Origin: JADJOY01 sp046331705 [NCBI: bacterium]
GTDB lineage: Bacteria > JADJOY01
Direction of reading: 5' to 3'
Assembly (NCBI GenBank): GCA_046331705.1
Contig: JAXLQJ010000021.1
Coordinates: forward strand, 1-64,000
Length of the DNA stretch: 64,000 nucleotides
Part shown: positions 52,644 through 61,963 of the stretch, piece after piece
How positions within the stretch are numbered: the first letter of the stretch is position 1
Layout: each line of letters opens with the position of its first letter
Notes under the pieces: generated by a model
What the model saw: only the letters and a program-made list of their open reading frames with translations
Database searches by the model: none
Told to the model about the DNA's origin: nothing
Position numbers and translations under genes: made by a program

Positions 52644-54050
52644 TCACGCCGGCCGCGGCGGCAGGCGCGAGAGCTCGTCGTAGAGGTAGACCGCGGCGCG
52701 CGTGCCGTTCTTCCAGTCGTCGACGTTGAGCGACTCGTTCTCCGAATGGGCGTTGCAGGTGGGGTCCTCGACGCCCATGAGCAGCGCCGGCACGCCGCCC
52801 AGCACCTTGGCGAACGGGTCCACGAACGGGATCGAGCCGCCGCAACCGATGAAGACGCAGTCGCGGCCATAGGCCTTCGACATCGCGCGCGCGGCGGCGT
52901 CGAAGGCTGGCCCGTTGGGCTCGGTCATCCACCAGCCCGCCGCGTGCTCGCGCTCGACCTTCACCTTGAGACCCCACGGCACGCGCATCTCGAAGTGGCG
53001 GACCATCGCGTCCTGCACCTTCTTGGGGTCCTGATCCGGGACGATGCGAACCGAGATCCGGGCACGCGCGCTCTCGATGATCTGGTTCGTCGAGCCCTCG
53101 AACGGCCGCGCCTCGAACGCGAGCACGGTGACCGCCGGCTGGCGCCACACGCGTCCCCACACCGGCATGCGCTGGTCGCCGATGAGGGTGGCGCCCTCCA
53201 CCAACCCCACTTGCTCGCGGAACTGCTTCTCGCTGAAGGGCAACGCGGCGATCGCTTGGTGGGATTTGCGATCGAGCGGCCGGACGTCACCCCACACCGG
53301 CAGGTTCAGGGTGCCTTCGTCGGTCATGAGCTCGCCGATCGCCTTGCAGAGCGCGATCACGGGATCGGGCACGGGCCCGCCCCACATCCCGCTGTGCACC
53401 GGGTGATCGAGCGCCTGGACCTCGACGCGGATCCCCACGATCCCGCGCAGCGCGTAGGTGATCGAGGGGATGCCGGCGTCGTAGTTCGAGGTATCCGTCA
53501 GCACCAGCACGTCCGCGGCGAGCTCGCGCTGATACTCGCGCAAGAACGGCTCGAGCGACTCCGAGCCGGTCTCCTCCTCGCCCTCGACGATGAACTTCAC
53601 GTTCACCGGCAGCTTGCCGGCGGTCCGGAGATAGGCGCCGCACGCGGCGACGTGCATGAGCACGCCGGCCTTGTCGTCGACCACGCCGCGCCCGTAGAGC
53701 CGCCCGTCGCGCCGCAGGGTGGGCTCGAACGCGGGCGTCTCCCACTTTTCCGGCCGGCCCGGCGGCTGGACGTCGTGGTGCCCGTAGAGCAGCACCGTGG
53801 GCGCGCCAGGCGCGTGCAGCCATTCGCCGTACACGTACGGATGGCCACCCGGGAACTCGATGACCTTGCAGCCTTCCAAGCCGGCCGCCTCGAAGAGCTC
53901 CTTGGTCTTGCGGGCGCTCGCCGCGACCGCGGCGCTGGGCGGGGCGTCGGCCGACACGCTCGGGATGCGCGACAGCTCCACGAGCTGCGCCAGGTACGAG
54001 TCCCAGCTCGCGTCGAGGTGAGCGAGCGCCTGATTCACGGGATCGGTCAT
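52644..54050 (-). CDS. M20-family metallopeptidase (dipeptidase)
   Basis: This 468-residue zinc peptidase has the M20 metal ligands in LLYGHHDVQPPG, GRGVVDDKAGVL, EGEEETGS (catalytic Glu and ligand), LTDTSNYD and NAHSENESL, with a dimerisation domain between about 210 and 330 (HPVHSGMWGG). It is closest in layout to CNDP-like cytosolic dipeptidases. ATG 54050 is preferred over an 84-residue upstream extension without family similarity. It follows plsX on the minus strand with a 142-bp gap. Confidence 0.9.
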   Translation of the reverse strand: MTDPVNQALAHLDASWDSYLAQLVELSRIPSVSADAPPSAAVAASARKTKELFEAAGLEGCKVIEFPGGHPYVYGEWLHAPGAPTVLLYGHHDVQPPGRPEKWETPAFEPTLRRDGRLYGRGVVDDKAGVLMHVAACGAYLRTAGKLPVNVKFIVEGEEETGSESLEPFLREYQRELAADVLVLTDTSNYDAGIPSITYALRGIVGIRVEVQALDHPVHSGMWGGPVPDPVIALCKAIGELMTDEGTLNLPVWGDVRPLDRKSHQAIAALPFSEKQFREQVGLVEGATLIGDQRMPVWGRVWRQPAVTVLAFEARPFEGSTNQIIESARARISVRIVPDQDPKKVQDAMVRHFEMRVPWGLKVKVEREHAAGWWMTEPNGPAFDAAARAMSKAYGRDCVFIGCGGSIPFVDPFAKVLGGVPALLMGVEDPTCNAHSENESLNVDDWKNGTRAAVYLYDELSRLPPRPA

Positions 54051-54192
54051 CGAATGAGCTCTCGTGCGGCGGCGTGCGTTCGCTGGTGCCGAGCCGCGCG
54101 CCGGAAGAAGTGGTACGGGGACTGCGCCGGAGGGGCCTAATGTCTCAGGAGATTCGCGTTCGCAGCAACTCGCTCGGGCGATCGCGAGGAGG

Positions 54193-55215
54193 TCAGCCGG
54201 CCGTCGCCATGCCGGCGCGGATGGCGCCGCCCAGATCGCGCTCCACCGTCTTGCGGGCGACGCGGATGGCATTGCGAATCGCCCAGGCGTTCGAGCGTCC
54301 ATGGGCCTTGATCACCGGCTTGGTGAAGCCCAGCACCGGCGCGCCGCCGTACTGCCGCCAGTCGGTCATGGTGCGGATCTGACGGATGCCCTCGGAGAGC
54401 ATCATCAGCCCGAGCTTCCACAGGAACTTCCGCGCGTAGGCATCCTTGGCGATGTCGGAGACGACCTCGCTCACGCCCTCCAGCATCTTCAACACCACGT
54501 TGCCGAGGAATCCCTCGCACACCACCACGTCCACCGTGCCCTTCGGGATGTCGAGGCCTTCGACGTTCCCCACGAAGTTGATGCCGGGCATCGCCGCCAG
54601 CAGCCGATGCGCTTCCACGATCGCCGCCGTGCCCTTGGTGGGCTCGGTGCCGTTCGAGAGCAGCGCCACCCGCGGTGACTCGATCGACGAGATGATGCGC
54701 GAATAGGCGGAGCCCATCACCGCGAAGCTCACCAGATCACGCGCCTCCACGGTGAGCGTCGCGCCGACGTCGAGCATCAACGCGAAGGGATCGTCGTGGG
54801 GGCCGTGCTGCTGCTCCGTGGGATGGACCGTGGCGAGCGCGCAGCGATGGACACCCGCCACACGCTCGAGCTTGCGGGACGCCGCGAGAATCAGGGCGCC
54901 GGTGCTGCCGGCCCCCACCAGCGCGTCCGCCTCGCCCCGGGCCACCAGATCGGCGGCCAGGAGCGCCGAGCACTGCGCCTTCTGGTCGAGCGCCACCGCC
55001 GGCTTCTCGTCCTGGCGAACCCAATCGGCGGTGTGCAGGAGCGACAGCCGGCTGCGGTCGTAGGCCTGTCGCTTGAGCAACGGCTCGATCTGGGCGCCGT
55101 CGCCCACCAGCACCATCCGGATCGGCACGTCCTCGCGGCTCACCTGCGCGGCGCCCTCGACCACCACGCCGGGACCGGCATCGGGCCCCATCGCGTCCAG
55201 CGCGATCGTGATCAT
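54193..55215 (-). CDS. plsX: Phosphate acyltransferase
   Basis: This 340-residue enzyme turns acyl-ACP into acyl-phosphate, the first step of PlsX-PlsY phospholipid synthesis. It opens with ITIALDAMGPDAGP, the family hallmark, and has GSTGALI near 105, LDVGA near 148 and a conserved GNVEGLDIPKG near 217. ATG 55215 begins the family sequence. It lies apart from rpmF and fabH, its usual neighbours. It is divergent from the alpha/beta hydrolase, with about 150 bp between. Confidence 0.94.
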   Translation of the reverse strand: MITIALDAMGPDAGPGVVVEGAAQVSREDVPIRMVLVGDGAQIEPLLKRQAYDRSRLSLLHTADWVRQDEKPAVALDQKAQCSALLAADLVARGEADALVGAGSTGALILAASRKLERVAGVHRCALATVHPTEQQHGPHDDPFALMLDVGATLTVEARDLVSFAVMGSAYSRIISSIESPRVALLSNGTEPTKGTAAIVEAHRLLAAMPGINFVGNVEGLDIPKGTVDVVVCEGFLGNVVLKMLEGVSEVVSDIAKDAYARKFLWKLGLMMLSEGIRQIRTMTDWRQYGGAPVLGFTKPVIKAHGRSNAWAIRNAIRVARKTVERDLGGAIRAGMATAG

Positions 55216-55368
55216 CCTCGCTCCCCCGCTCGCTGCGTGCTCACGGCGCGGCGCGTCCAGCAGCACGCGCAGCATCGCGACCGAATCTACCTCCGGCGCA
55301 CCCGGCGGGAACCCTCGCGGTTCGCGAGCTCGCCGCGCTCGTTTCGCGACACGCTATCTTCCGCGCCG

Positions 55369-56331
55369 ATGGCGCCACCCTCTCCACGCTCGGCCGCCGC
55401 GCGGACTTCCGCGCCCACCGCCCGCATCGAGCCCGAGCAGCTCGGGCCGATCGCCGCCGAGATCCATCGCCTCGACGCCGAAGACGGCGCCGAGCTGGCG
55501 CTCACGCGGGTTCCGGCGGCGCCAGCCGATGCGCATGCGACGCCGGTGGTGCTGGTGCACGGCAACTACAGCCGCCGCAACTTCTGGATCTCGCCCAAGG
55601 GCATCGGCCTCGCGCCGTTCCTGGCGCAGCGCGGATTCGACGTGTGGGTGCTCGAGCTGCGCGGCCACGGGCTATCGCCGAAAGGCGCGCGATTCTCCGC
55701 GATCACCGCGGAGGATCACATGCGACTCGACCTCGCGGCCGCCGAGCGCCACGTGCGAGCGCACGGCGCGCGCGCGGCGTTCTGGGTCGCGCATTCGGCG
55801 GGCGGGATCTACGTGCTGGGTGCGCTCGCGGCGGGCTGGCTCGATCCGCAGCGAGTCCTGGGCGTGGCGACGTTCGGCTCGCAGATTCGTGACGGCGAGG
55901 CCTTCTTGCGCGTTCCCGGAGTCGCGGGGTTGCTCGCGTTGGCGTTACGCGCGCTGGGTCATCTACCCGCGCCGCGATTCGGTCTGGGCCCCGAGATCGA
56001 GCCCGCCGGCGAGATGATCGAGTTCATCCGCTGGAAAGGCTGGCGCGGTCGTTGGCGGAGCAGCGAGGGCTTCGACTACGGGCGAGGGCTCGCCGCCGTC
56101 ACCGTGCCGCTCGCGAGCTTCGCCGGCGCAGCGGACGAGCAAGATCCTCCCAGCGGATGCCGCGCGCTCCTCGATCTCGCAGGAAGCCCCGACAAGACCT
56201 TCGTCGAGCTGGGTCGCACCAACGGCTTCGTTCGCGACTACGGCCACGTCGACATGATCGTGAGCAAAGAGGCCGCCACCGAAGTCTGGCCGCGCCTCGC
56301 ACGCTGGCTCGAGGATCGAGCTCCGCGCTGA
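55369..56331 (+). CDS. Alpha/beta-hydrolase
   Basis: This 320-residue protein has the oxyanion-hole segment VVLVHGNYSRRNFW near residues 62-75, a nucleophile elbow AHSAGGIYVL (Ser near 145) and a probable catalytic His in RDYGHVDMIV near 292. The layout is that of cytosolic hydrolases of the lysophospholipase or acyl-hydrolase type. Ala/Pro-rich residues 1-25 are not a signal peptide. ATG 55369 is the first start downstream of plsX's divergent 5' end. Substrate unknown. Proximity to plsX hints at lipids. Confidence 0.8.
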   Translation: MAPPSPRSAAARTSAPTARIEPEQLGPIAAEIHRLDAEDGAELALTRVPAAPADAHATPVVLVHGNYSRRNFWISPKGIGLAPFLAQRGFDVWVLELRGHGLSPKGARFSAITAEDHMRLDLAAAERHVRAHGARAAFWVAHSAGGIYVLGALAAGWLDPQRVLGVATFGSQIRDGEAFLRVPGVAGLLALALRALGHLPAPRFGLGPEIEPAGEMIEFIRWKGWRGRWRSSEGFDYGRGLAAVTVPLASFAGAADEQDPPSGCRALLDLAGSPDKTFVELGRTNGFVRDYGHVDMIVSKEAATEVWPRLARWLEDRAPR

Positions 56332-56357
56332 TCCCGCGGCGCCCGCGGTCGCCGCGC

Positions 56358-57680
56358 TCAGACCCTCGGCAACCAGCGGCGCACGGACACCATCTCGAGA
56401 GCGACCTCCACCTTGCGCAGCAGGATCTCGAGGTCGCCGCGGTGGCCGCCGCTCGCCAACCGCGTCGCGAGCGTCGCGCCGATCGAAGCGGCCGTGCTGC
56501 GAGCGCCACCGTCGTCGGCGTAGAAGACGGCGACCGGCTGGCCGCGCACGTCGATCCGGACTCCACACACCGAGCGCGGCGTCGCGCCGATGCCGAGCGT
56601 CCGAGCCAGGGCGATGCCGGTGGGATCGATCCGAAGCTCACGCACGACCAGCTCGCGCCGCGCGACGATCTCGTGCGCGAAGCCGGCGCCGATCGTGACC
56701 CGCGCCTCTCGAAACCGCTGCTCCTCGACGGTGCCGCCGATCGCGCGCCAGCCACGCAGGCCGCGCGGCCCCACGTGGAAGAGCGCCGCGCGATCGAACA
56801 CGGTGGACGCGTAGCCGAGGAGCACGGCGGCGACGTCGGCAAGATGCCGGGCGTCGGCGAGCTGGCGACAAGCCGCCGCCAGGCTCGAGAGGGGGACGAT
56901 CTCCCCGCGCTGCGGCACCGCCTCCTCGACGGGCTCGCCGACCACCAAGGGAAGCTCTTCTTCCGGCGCGGTGACGCGGGCGGGTGCGGCGACACCGCGA
57001 CTGGCCTGCTCGACCGGCCACGGCGTGCTGCGCACTCCGAGCCACTCGTCCTCGACCTCCTGGCGTTCCGTGGGCCGAGTCATGAGGCCGGGAATCCGCT
57101 CGACCTCCACGTTCGCCAGCCCCGAGGCGGTCGCGCCCACGGCACCGGCGGCGCGTGTGCCGTTCGACGCGGCGAAACCGCTGCGCGCCTGCGCCTGGGC
57201 CTTGAACTGAGCCACCGTCTCCGATTGCTGCGGCCGGACCAGCTCCACGAAGCTCGCGCCGAAATACGTCTCGAGCGCCCGCTTGATGATGAAATCCGGT
57301 GCCACACGCACGTGAATGGCCTTGCCGGTCGCGAAAGCCATCTCGTCCACCGCTTGCACGTTGCTGGGGTCGCTCATCACCACCGTGATGCGCCCCTTGG
57401 TCATGGCGATGGGAATCGCGCGGTGCTTGAGAAGCTGCTCGCGCGGCACCGAGTTGAGGATGTCCCAGCGGATCCCCCGCACCTCCGTGGGCTCGACGGA
57501 GTCGATGCCGTGGTAGGCACCCAGGTGACGGGTGAGATCGAGTGGAGAGAGGAAGCCCAGGTCCACCAGGTTGAACCCGAGCCGCCCGCCGAAGCGGGTC
57601 TGGGCGTCGAGCGCCACCCGCAGCTGCTCGCCGTTGATCGCGCCCTTGGCCACCAGATACTGCCCGAGCTGCCGTCCCAT
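56358..57680 (-). CDS. Orphan MshEN (GspE N-terminal) protein with a GAF-like C-terminus
   Basis: This 440-residue protein has an N-terminal MshEN domain (residues 1-145) with the two tandem motifs that bind cyclic di-GMP in MshE: LGQYLVAKGAINGEQL and RLGFNLVDLGFLSPLDL. The ATPase part of GspE/PilB is absent. After a flexible linker the last 190 residues resemble a GAF sensor (AAVLLGYASTVFDRAALF and VAVFYADDGG). ATG 57680 has GGAG eight bases upstream, better than the GTG at 57689. A c-di-GMP receptor role, for instance in motility or secretion, is inferred. Confidence 0.72.
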   Translation of the reverse strand: MGRQLGQYLVAKGAINGEQLRVALDAQTRFGGRLGFNLVDLGFLSPLDLTRHLGAYHGIDSVEPTEVRGIRWDILNSVPREQLLKHRAIPIAMTKGRITVVMSDPSNVQAVDEMAFATGKAIHVRVAPDFIIKRALETYFGASFVELVRPQQSETVAQFKAQAQARSGFAASNGTRAAGAVGATASGLANVEVERIPGLMTRPTERQEVEDEWLGVRSTPWPVEQASRGVAAPARVTAPEEELPLVVGEPVEEAVPQRGEIVPLSSLAAACRQLADARHLADVAAVLLGYASTVFDRAALFHVGPRGLRGWRAIGGTVEEQRFREARVTIGAGFAHEIVARRELVVRELRIDPTGIALARTLGIGATPRSVCGVRIDVRGQPVAVFYADDGGARSTAASIGATLATRLASGGHRGDLEILLRKVEVALEMVSVRRWLPRV

Positions 57681-57733
57681 GGGATGCACTCCAACTAAAG
57701 CGGTCGGATTCCGCGTTTCACCGTATCGTCTCC

Positions 57734-57763
57734 ATTACACCACCGCGGGCCGGGCCGATTCAA
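57734..57763 (-). promoter_or_regulatory. Possible sigma-70-type promoter for the MshEN gene
   Basis: On the minus strand TTGAAT (57763-57758), an 18-base spacer and TGTAAT (57739-57734) precede the start at 57680 by about 50 bases. Both boxes are approximate. Confidence 0.42.
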
Positions 57764-57798
57764 ACGGCGACTCGGACGCCCGGCTCACCGGGAACGGG

Positions 57799-59475
57799 TC
57801 AACGCTCGTCGTCGGGGGGCCGAGCGCAGGCGAGCGCGATCAAATCCGCGATTCCCGGGGAATTCCCGCTGTCCAGCACCGAGGCCAGGCGCCCCGCGGC
57901 TTCTCCACCGTGGCGCCTCCCGAGCTCGCGCTCGCACTTGGCCCGCACCGCCGCAAGTCGATCGTTTTCCCCCGGCGCGCCGACGGGTACCTCCTGGGTG
58001 GCGCAAAGCCGGCGGCCGTCGTGGAGCACGATCGTCACCGTCGCTGGAAAGGCCATCCGGAAGGCCGTGAGATCCACCGAGCCGAGGTCCGGACGTGTGC
58101 CGCGCAGGCGGGCATCCGCTCGCCGTGCGCGCCCCCGGCGCAGCGCCGCGCGCAGCCGCCGGCGGTGCGCGCCGAGCAATCCCGCGAGGTCGAGGCCGTG
58201 ACTGCGCCGCCCTCCCAGCTCGCGCGCATAGCCGCGCGCCACCTTCCAGAAGTCGACCAGACGCAGCGCGGCGACCACCGAGCTCGAACCGAACGCCCCG
58301 TCGAAGGCCTCGGCGACGGTCAGCGTGGCGCCCCAATCGTGGCGCAGCACCACGCGGCTCGCGAGCGCGCGCAGCGTGGTCTCGTGCATGGCGAGGAACT
58401 CGGGCTCGAGCTCGCGCGGCGTGAGCGCGGCAGCCACCACGCCGATCGCGACGCTGAGCGGGATCGAGAAATTCGCGAACACCGCGCTCAGGCCCACCTC
58501 GGATCGATGCTCGGCCGAGAGGTTGTCCATCTCCACGGTGAGCAGGCTCGCGTCGACCTCGATGCGTTCGATGGCCTCGGGCGCCAGGGCATGCCCGTCC
58601 GTCACCCGCTGCTGGTCCAGCAACCGGAAGAGCGCATCCATGGTGGTATCGATGTAGGCGCAACCGGGATAGCGCTTGAACGCGAGCGTGTCGGTGACCC
58701 ACGAGCGGCCGAGCCCGGTCATCGCGTGCGGGATGGGGACGAACGAGAAGAAGCGCCACAGGCCCTTGCGGCGGTGCTCGAAGATCTCGCGCGCGCCCGT
58801 CAGCCCCTCCGCAGCGCAGTACGCGGCCTGGACACCGGCGATCGTCGGGCCGGCGGCGGTGAGCACCTTGCTGCCGGGCCCCATGAACCCCGGCCACAAC
58901 GTGAACGTGGGCTGGTAGAGCGCGATGGCGAGGGCGTGCGCCGTGCGCGCGGCGTCGAGGCCGAGGATCTTGGCGCCCGCCGCCGCCGCGCCGGCCGCGT
59001 GGATGAAGCTCCACGCCTGCCCGTTCTGCGGGCCGAGCACGCAGCTCGCGCCCACGCGCCCGGCGATCTCGTTGGCCACCACCTGCGCCAGCAACAGCTC
59101 GTCCATGGTGCGCCCCTCGAGCTCCGCGATCGCCAGGCTCGCGAGCACCGCCGAGTGACCGGTGTGGCCGAGGTAGAGATAGTCGTCGTAGTCGAGCGCC
59201 ATGCTGCGGGCGCTCGACACGGTCAACGCGTCGGCGAGCGACCATCGCTCGCCGGTGGGCAACACCGTGACGCGGCCCGGCGTCGCGTGTCGCGCCACCG
59301 CGCGCTCGACGGCGCGCGCTTCCTCGGTGGGCGTCCCGGCGTGGATGGAAGCCACCACGTTCACGAGCTGGTGCCGCGCCAGCTCCAGCACTCGCTGCGG
59401 CACGTCCTCGACGCGCACGGTGGCGATCCACGCGCCGAGCCTCTCGCCGACCGTCGCGCCCACGGGGATCTTCAT
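57799..59475 (-). CDS. MmgE/PrpD-family protein (2-methylcitrate dehydratase-like)
   Basis: This 558-residue protein matches the MmgE/PrpD fold. It has an all-helical domain with DYDDYLYLGHTGHSAV near residue 95, VVANEIAGRVGA near 131 and FKRYPGCAYIDTTMDAL near 275, then the smaller alpha/beta domain and a long helical C-terminus. Family members dehydrate 2-methylcitrate or isomerise aconitate-like acids. No prpB, prpC or acnD is adjacent, so the substrate is open. ATG 59475 begins the conserved sequence. The longer frame runs into the divergent gene's control region. Confidence 0.8.
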   Translation of the reverse strand: MKIPVGATVGERLGAWIATVRVEDVPQRVLELARHQLVNVVASIHAGTPTEEARAVERAVARHATPGRVTVLPTGERWSLADALTVSSARSMALDYDDYLYLGHTGHSAVLASLAIAELEGRTMDELLLAQVVANEIAGRVGASCVLGPQNGQAWSFIHAAGAAAAGAKILGLDAARTAHALAIALYQPTFTLWPGFMGPGSKVLTAAGPTIAGVQAAYCAAEGLTGAREIFEHRRKGLWRFFSFVPIPHAMTGLGRSWVTDTLAFKRYPGCAYIDTTMDALFRLLDQQRVTDGHALAPEAIERIEVDASLLTVEMDNLSAEHRSEVGLSAVFANFSIPLSVAIGVVAAALTPRELEPEFLAMHETTLRALASRVVLRHDWGATLTVAEAFDGAFGSSSVVAALRLVDFWKVARGYARELGGRRSHGLDLAGLLGAHRRRLRAALRRGRARRADARLRGTRPDLGSVDLTAFRMAFPATVTIVLHDGRRLCATQEVPVGAPGENDRLAAVRAKCERELGRRHGGEAAGRLASVLDSGNSPGIADLIALACARPPDDER

Positions 59476-59732
59476 CGCCGATCGAGCCTCCGCTGCTTCG
59501 GGTTTCGAGGAAACGCGCACTGCAATTTCGGGCGCCAATCTCGCTTGCGAGCGCCGCGCGCTCCCGGATACGCTCCTCGTTCTCGGCAAGCGTGCCACGC
59601 GCGAAGCCCGACGGGCGAGGCACACGGCGTGCATTGGGATTTCCACCGGGGTATGCTCTTGTTTTCGATCGACGTCTCGGCGCAGCGCGTACCGCCTCCG
59701 TGCAGTGACGCGAGACGAGCGAGCGAGCGACG

Positions 59733-61163
59733 ATGACCGCCACCCGCAGTACCGTCCTGGTCGTCGACGATCTGGAGCCGGCGCGCAACATGCTGCGCCG
59801 CCTGCTCCATCGCGAAGGATTCGAGGTGCTCACCGCCGCCGACGGCAGCCATGCCATCGAGGCGATCGCGAGCCATCCGATCGACCTGGTGCTCCTCGAC
59901 ATGGCCATGCCCGGCATGGACGGCCTCGAGGTCTTGCGCCACGTGCGCACCGACCATTCCGCCGCCGAGCTGCCGGTGATCATCCAGACCGCCTACACCA
60001 AGCGCGAGGAGATGATCGAGGCGCTCGAGATCGGCGCCAACGATTTCGTCTCGAAGCCCATCGACTTCCCCGTCCTGCTGGCGCGCATTCGCGCGCAGCT
60101 TCGGGTCCGCGAGGCGAAGAGCGGGACGGTGGGCGGGGCACCGGCAGCGGACGGTGTCGCCGCGAGGCGCATCGAGCTGCGCCCCGGGACCGTCATCGCG
60201 AACCGCTACGAGATCCTGCTGGAGATCGGTGCCGGCAACTTCGCGTCGATCTACCGCGCGCGGCACCTGGCGCTCGACCAAGAGGTCGCCGTGAAGGTGC
60301 TGCGCGCCGAGATCGCCGACCGCACCGATGCGCTGGCCCGCTTCCGGGCGGAAGCCACGTTGGCGCGGCAGCTCAACCATCCCAACGCGATCACGGTCCT
60401 CGACTTCGGCGTCACGGCCCAGGGCCTCCCGTACCTGGTGATGGAGCTGCTGCACGGACGCTCGCTGTCCGATCTGCTGCGCCAGCGCGCTCGCCTCAGC
60501 CCGCGGCAATGCGCGGAGATCCTGCTGCCCGTCTGCCACGTGCTCGCGGAGGCTCACGACCAGGGCATCATCCATCGCGACCTCAAGCCGTCGAACATCT
60601 ACCTGGCGCACATGGGGCGTCGGGAGATCGTCAAGGTGGTCGACTTCGGCATCGCCAAGCTGCTCACGGACCTCAACACCTCGGCCAGCCTGACCGTCGA
60701 GGGCTCGTGGGTGGGGACACCCGCGTACATGGCGCCCGAGCGGCTGCGCAACGATCCCTACGACGGCCGATCGGACGTCTACAGCCTGGGCGTGATGCTC
60801 TTCGAGATGCTGACCGGCCAGCTGCCGTTCCAGTCGCGCGACGACGATCCGGTCGCCGTCGCGCTGCAGCACCTCACCGCGGTGCCGCCTCGGCCGCGCA
60901 CGCTGGTGCCCGACGTTCCGTCCGACCTGGAAACGGTGGTCATGCGCTGCATGGCGAAGGAGGCCAATCTGCGGCCGACCGCGATCGAGCTCGCCGAGCT
61001 GGTGGCTCGGGCCGTTGGAGTCGAGTACCGCAGCAGCACCGAGCACGGCGGCGAGGCCATCGTCGTGGATGCACCTTGCCCGCAGCCCCTCGACGAGCCC
61101 GCCTGGGTCCGCACCACCGTGCACGTCTCGAAGCCCGCCAGCCACGCCAAGCCGAAGACCTGA
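59733..61163 (+). CDS. Receiver-Ser/Thr protein kinase fusion
   Basis: This 476-residue protein couples a response-regulator receiver (residues 8-122, phospho-Asp D56, KPIDF switch Lys) to a PknB-type kinase (about 155-430). The kinase has a glycine loop (GAGNFASIY), VAVKVL, IIHRDLKPSN, DFGIAK and GTPAYMAPERL, so it looks catalytically complete. It has no membrane segment. The layout implies a histidine kinase phosphorelay controlling Ser/Thr phosphorylation. No cognate histidine kinase lies beside it. Such fusions are frequent in myxobacteria and relatives. Confidence 0.92.
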   Translation: MTATRSTVLVVDDLEPARNMLRRLLHREGFEVLTAADGSHAIEAIASHPIDLVLLDMAMPGMDGLEVLRHVRTDHSAAELPVIIQTAYTKREEMIEALEIGANDFVSKPIDFPVLLARIRAQLRVREAKSGTVGGAPAADGVAARRIELRPGTVIANRYEILLEIGAGNFASIYRARHLALDQEVAVKVLRAEIADRTDALARFRAEATLARQLNHPNAITVLDFGVTAQGLPYLVMELLHGRSLSDLLRQRARLSPRQCAEILLPVCHVLAEAHDQGIIHRDLKPSNIYLAHMGRREIVKVVDFGIAKLLTDLNTSASLTVEGSWVGTPAYMAPERLRNDPYDGRSDVYSLGVMLFEMLTGQLPFQSRDDDPVAVALQHLTAVPPRPRTLVPDVPSDLETVVMRCMAKEANLRPTAIELAELVARAVGVEYRSSTEHGGEAIVVDAPCPQPLDEPAWVRTTVHVSKPASHAKPKT

Positions 61164-61220
61164 TTCGCCGCGCGTCGGGGTGCGAGCTCCTCCCCTTTCG
61201 CGCGGCGGGCGCGAGGAACC

Positions 61221-61931
61221 ATGCCCACTGCATTCGTCGCGGGAGCGACAGGATTCACCGGCCGCGAGGTCGTGCGGCTGCTGGCGCAGTCCGGCGCGAC
61301 GGCGATCGCCCACGTGCGCCCCGACTCCCCCAGCCTCGGCCATTGGCAGGAGCGGTTCGCGAGCATGGGTGCCCGCGTCGATGCCACCCCCTGGGCGCTC
61401 GGGCCGATGACGGAAACCATCCGCCAGCTCGATCCCGAGTGGGTGTTCTGCTTGATCGGCACGACGCGCAAGCGGGGCCGCCAGGCCGTCGAGACGGGGC
61501 GACCGGCCGAGACGTACGAGAGCGTCGACTACGGCCTGACCAAGCTGCTGGCGGACGCGACGGTCGCTTCCGGCCGCCGACCGCGCTTCGTCTATCTCTC
61601 GGCGGCGGGAGTTTCGGCGCGCGCCGGCGGCGCGTACGGTCGGGCGCGCTGGAAGGCCGAGCAAGCGGTGCGCGCGAGCGGCCTCCCGTTCACGATCGCG
61701 CGCCCCTCGTTCATCGTCGGCGCGGGCCGCGACGAGCCGCGTCCCGCCGAGCTCGCCGGCGCACGGGCCATCGACGGGCTCCTCACGGTGGTCGGCGCGA
61801 TCGGGCTAGGCCGCGTCCGCGATCGCTATCGCTCGACGACCAACACGGTGCTCGCACGCGCGCTCGTCCGGCTCGCGGAAGACCCGGCCGCGCGGGACGC
61901 CATCGTGGAATCCGAAGACCTGCACCACTGA
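61221..61931 (+). CDS. NAD(P)-binding atypical SDR (NmrA/HTATIP2-like)
   Basis: This 236-residue protein has the atypical-SDR nucleotide motif AGATGFTGREVVRLL near residues 8-22, a YLSAAGVSARAGGAYGRARWKAE segment with Y-x-x-x-R/K spacing, and IARPSFIVG near 165. ATG 61221 has GAGGAA upstream. It follows the receiver-kinase by 57 bp. It may be a redox sensor or a small-molecule reductase. The substrate is not predictable. Confidence 0.8.
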   Translation: MPTAFVAGATGFTGREVVRLLAQSGATAIAHVRPDSPSLGHWQERFASMGARVDATPWALGPMTETIRQLDPEWVFCLIGTTRKRGRQAVETGRPAETYESVDYGLTKLLADATVASGRRPRFVYLSAAGVSARAGGAYGRARWKAEQAVRASGLPFTIARPSFIVGAGRDEPRPAELAGARAIDGLLTVVGAIGLGRVRDRYRSTTNTVLARALVRLAEDPAARDAIVESEDLHH

Positions 61932-61963
61932 GCCGTCCCGAACGCGACTCGGCCCTTCCCGGC

